From positions 1 through 6,960 of the forward strand of contig NZ_JAKDJU010000158.1 in NCBI RefSeq assembly GCF_030453725.1: a stretch of 6,960 bases of DNA, in the 5' to 3' direction. Positions within the stretch are counted from its first letter, which is position 1. The number at the start of each line of letters is the position of its first letter. A program made the position numbers and the translations under genes. This DNA is from Brevibacterium picturae. Lineage in GTDB: Bacteria; Actinomycetota; Actinomycetes; Actinomycetales; Brevibacteriaceae. Below are positions 5,467 to 6,960 of the stretch, piece after piece. Under the pieces are notes generated by a model that saw only the letters and a program-made list of their open reading frames with translations, did no database searches and had not been told where the DNA came from.

Positions 5467-6294
5467 ATGCAGACCTGTGACGTGGATTCGCCGAGGCCGT
5501 CTCTCTTGGGACAGCGGACTGTATCGAGAGCTGTCGGCGCTGGGATGTTCGCGCTGGTGATTGGACTTTCGGGCTGCTCAGGTTCCGAATCCGCCGTTGG
5601 TGGGTCATCTGGTGACAGCACTGAAGACAGCGCCCAGAGCAATTCCTCGGCGGCCGGGACAATGTCTCCGGACGACCAGATCGCATATGGATGCCAGTTG
5701 GCCGACAAGGTGAAGACCGACTTTCCAGACAGCCAGGCATGGACAGATTCTCCCCCAGAACTCGGCGAGGATCGGGTTCTTTCTGAGCTGATGTCCATTG
5801 GCAGTCTGTTCGGTGGGGCTGCACCGATGGGTGATCCCGTAGACCAAGAAGTGCAAGATCTGGGCCGTGAGCTCGTCGGTGCCGTGAATACGCTGCAGAG
5901 GGACCAATTCGGGCCCCTCGTTGATTCGACGATCTCTGTCTGCGGAGACTTTCTGTCGACGAGCTACGAAGGTCAGCCGTCTGCCGCGGACACCTCCGAA
6001 ACGGGACAGACGGTCTACGGGTGCCGAATTGTCGAGCAGACGCTTGAACAGTATCCCGATGCGGCGGCGTGGGAGTCCGAGGAACCGAAGTTCGGCGACG
6101 ACCCTGTGTGGAATGAGGTGGCGGCTGCAGGAGGCCTGTTCGGCAGTGGGGGAGGCGGTACGAGCGAACCGGTCGACGCTGAGCTGGAGAAGATTGGTTA
6201 CGAGCTCATCAGTGACGGGGCGACGATGGACACCGACGGTCTCTCCACGTCGCTCGACCAGGCACGCGAAAGCTGTTCCAACTTCGACGCGTGA
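5467..6294 (+). CDS. lipoprotein with two tandem copies of a Cys-paired domain
   Basis: A 275-residue protein. Arg-bearing n-region (R10, R17, R21), hydrophobic h-region 22-34 and lipobox L34-S-G-C37 predict a lipid-anchored exported protein. A Ser/Gly/Asp-rich linker (38-66) precedes two copies of one domain. Copy 1 spans Q71-F162 and copy 2 Q181-F273. Both start Q-x-x-YGC (C76, C186), share P-D-x-x-AW (87-92, 197-202), a G-(E/D)-D motif (100-102, 210-212), an acidic helix leading into G-x-LFG (112-116, 222-226), D/E-PVD (123-126, 234-237) and an L-x-x-(I/V/L)-GxEL-like helix. They end C-(G/S)-(D/N)-F (C159, C270). Each copy thus has one Cys near each end, a likely disulfide. I do not recognise the family. 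The start at 5467 follows AGAGGA with a 5-nt spacer; an in-frame ATG at 5422 lacks this, and one at 5545 would remove the charged n-region. DUF3237 gene follows after 52 bp. Confidence 0.85.
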   Translation: MQTCDVDSPRPSLLGQRTVSRAVGAGMFALVIGLSGCSGSESAVGGSSGDSTEDSAQSNSSAAGTMSPDDQIAYGCQLADKVKTDFPDSQAWTDSPPELGEDRVLSELMSIGSLFGGAAPMGDPVDQEVQDLGRELVGAVNTLQRDQFGPLVDSTISVCGDFLSTSYEGQPSAADTSETGQTVYGCRIVEQTLEQYPDAAAWESEEPKFGDDPVWNEVAAAGGLFGSGGGGTSEPVDAELEKIGYELISDGATMDTDGLSTSLDQARESCSNFDA

Positions 6295-6346
6295 CCGCTC
6301 GAGGTACGAATAGGGCCACCACCGGCGACTACGAGGAGAGACCTGG

Positions 6347-6853
6347 ATGAATGCAGTGCCCGGGAAGCCGACCGGCACGCCCCCAAACGAAATCACGCCT
6401 CCGGAACTGGCGTACCTGGCGACCATCGACGTTGAAGTGGAGGCACCGATCATGATCGGCAATACGGTCGACGGGCTGCGCAAAATCGTCCCGATCCGCG
6501 GCGGCCGAGTCACCGGACCAGAACTCAACGGCACAGTCCTCGACGCCGGTGCCGACTTCCAGCAGTACCCGATCGACACCGTTGCCTACCTCGCGGCAGA
6601 CTATGTGCTGAAAACCGATGACGGGCACCATGTTCTCGTGGAGAACCGTGCGCTGCGCACCGGCAGCACCAGCGACCTGAACAAACTGATGAACGGTGAA
6701 CACGTCGATCCCGAGAGAATCTACTTTCGGTGCGTACCCCGCCTGAGTGCTGACCGGTCCGGTCCCTATGCCTGGATGAGCGAGGTCCTGTTCATTGGCT
6801 CCGGAGTTCGCAGCCCCAACGGTGTGAGGATCGATATCTCCCAGGTGCTGTAA
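6347..6853 (+). CDS. DUF3237 (UPF0311) family protein
   Basis: A 168-residue cytoplasmic protein of the DUF3237/UPF0311 family, whose biochemical role is unknown. Typical family blocks are visible: PPELAYLATIDVEV (18-31), GLRKIVPIRGGRVTGPELNG (43-62), AGADFQQ (67-73) in place of the usual GGADWQ, ADYVLKTDDGHHVLVENRA (84-102), IYFRCVPRL (125-133) and AWMSEVLFIGSGVRSPNGV (142-160). Length is normal for the family, allowing for a proline-rich 17-residue N-terminal extension. Structurally the family is a beta-barrel, which suggests small-ligand binding, but no catalytic residues are established. The start at 6347 has GAGGAG (6333-6338) 8 nt upstream. The 52-bp gap to the lipoprotein gene contains no clear terminator, so cotranscription is likely. 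Confidence 0.9.
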   Translation: MNAVPGKPTGTPPNEITPPELAYLATIDVEVEAPIMIGNTVDGLRKIVPIRGGRVTGPELNGTVLDAGADFQQYPIDTVAYLAADYVLKTDDGHHVLVENRALRTGSTSDLNKLMNGEHVDPERIYFRCVPRLSADRSGPYAWMSEVLFIGSGVRSPNGVRIDISQVL

Positions 6854-6881
6854 CGCTCAATCCTCCTCTGAGGTCCACACC

Positions 6882-6960
6882 TCACACCGCAGCGCCTTCC
6901 CGAATCTCCGGCTTCCGGTTCGCCTCGACGTCGACTCCGCGCATACCCAGCAGCACGACC
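6882..6960 (-). CDS. 3' end of an unidentified gene
   Basis: Reading the minus strand from the right edge, 25 codons end at TGA (complement of 6882-6884). The peptide ends VVLLGMRGVDVEANRKPEIR followed by EGAAV. Third codon positions are almost all G or C, unlike the other two frames, so this looks like real coding sequence. Too little is present for a product. Its stop codon overlaps a 6-bp stem (TGAGGT 6869-6874 / ACCTCA 6879-6884) in the 28-bp space before the convergent DUF3237 gene, which may help termination on both sides. Confidence 0.55.
   Translation of the reverse strand, partial: VVLLGMRGVDVEANRKPEIREGAAV

Noticed and set aside
5605..6579. Minus-strand 324-codon frame across the lipoprotein and DUF3237 genes
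   Set aside because: It spans two well-supported plus-strand genes and their intergenic gap, and shows no recognised motif.

Overview
The window is a stretch of high-GC chromosome in which nearly every real gene uses G or C at third codon positions and has a good Shine-Dalgarno sequence. The gene content (RraA-type protein, ectoine hydroxylase, DAACS-family symporter, DUF3237 protein, Cys-lipoprotein) fits an actinobacterium. A Brevibacterium-like organism is my best guess, but that is inference and no marker gene is present to prove it. I see no tRNA, rRNA, CRISPR array, transposase, phage gene or plasmid origin.

Layout. (1) Positions 1-1726, all minus strand: a small secreted protein (1726-1250), then 37 bp later a PLP-dependent D-cysteine desulfhydrase-like enzyme (1212-187), then 70 bp later the start of an RraA-family gene that runs off the left edge. 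The first two could be one transcript. (2) 1984-3330, minus: a dicarboxylate/amino-acid:cation symporter that has lost the substrate-binding arginine of TM8. A 12-bp stem-loop lies just past its stop. (3) 3331-3583: a divergent promoter region. (4) 3584-4492, plus: ectD, ectoine hydroxylase, without ectABC beside it, followed by a perfect 15-bp hairpin that can serve as a shared terminator for ectD and a convergent 82-residue acidic protein gene (4828-4580). (5) 5045-5227, plus: a 60-residue acidic protein ending in a SFPASDPP motif, followed by a very strong hairpin (5245-5307) and a second complex inverted repeat (5314-5369). (6) 5467-6294, plus: a lipoprotein made of two tandem copies of one ~92-residue Cys-paired domain, then 52 bp later a DUF3237/UPF0311 gene (6347-6853). 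(7) 6882-6960, minus: the 3' end of an unidentified gene.

Functional reading. The clearest biology is compatible-solute hydroxylation (EctD) plus amino-acid import and catabolism (symporter and PLP lyase). Two small, very acidic proteins lie next to ectD; small acidic proteins are common among stress-related genes, but a link here is only inferred. I do not see a multi-gene defence, toxin or mobile system. The most unusual items are the internally duplicated lipoprotein, the symporter with an altered binding site, and the tandem inverted repeats at 5245-5369.
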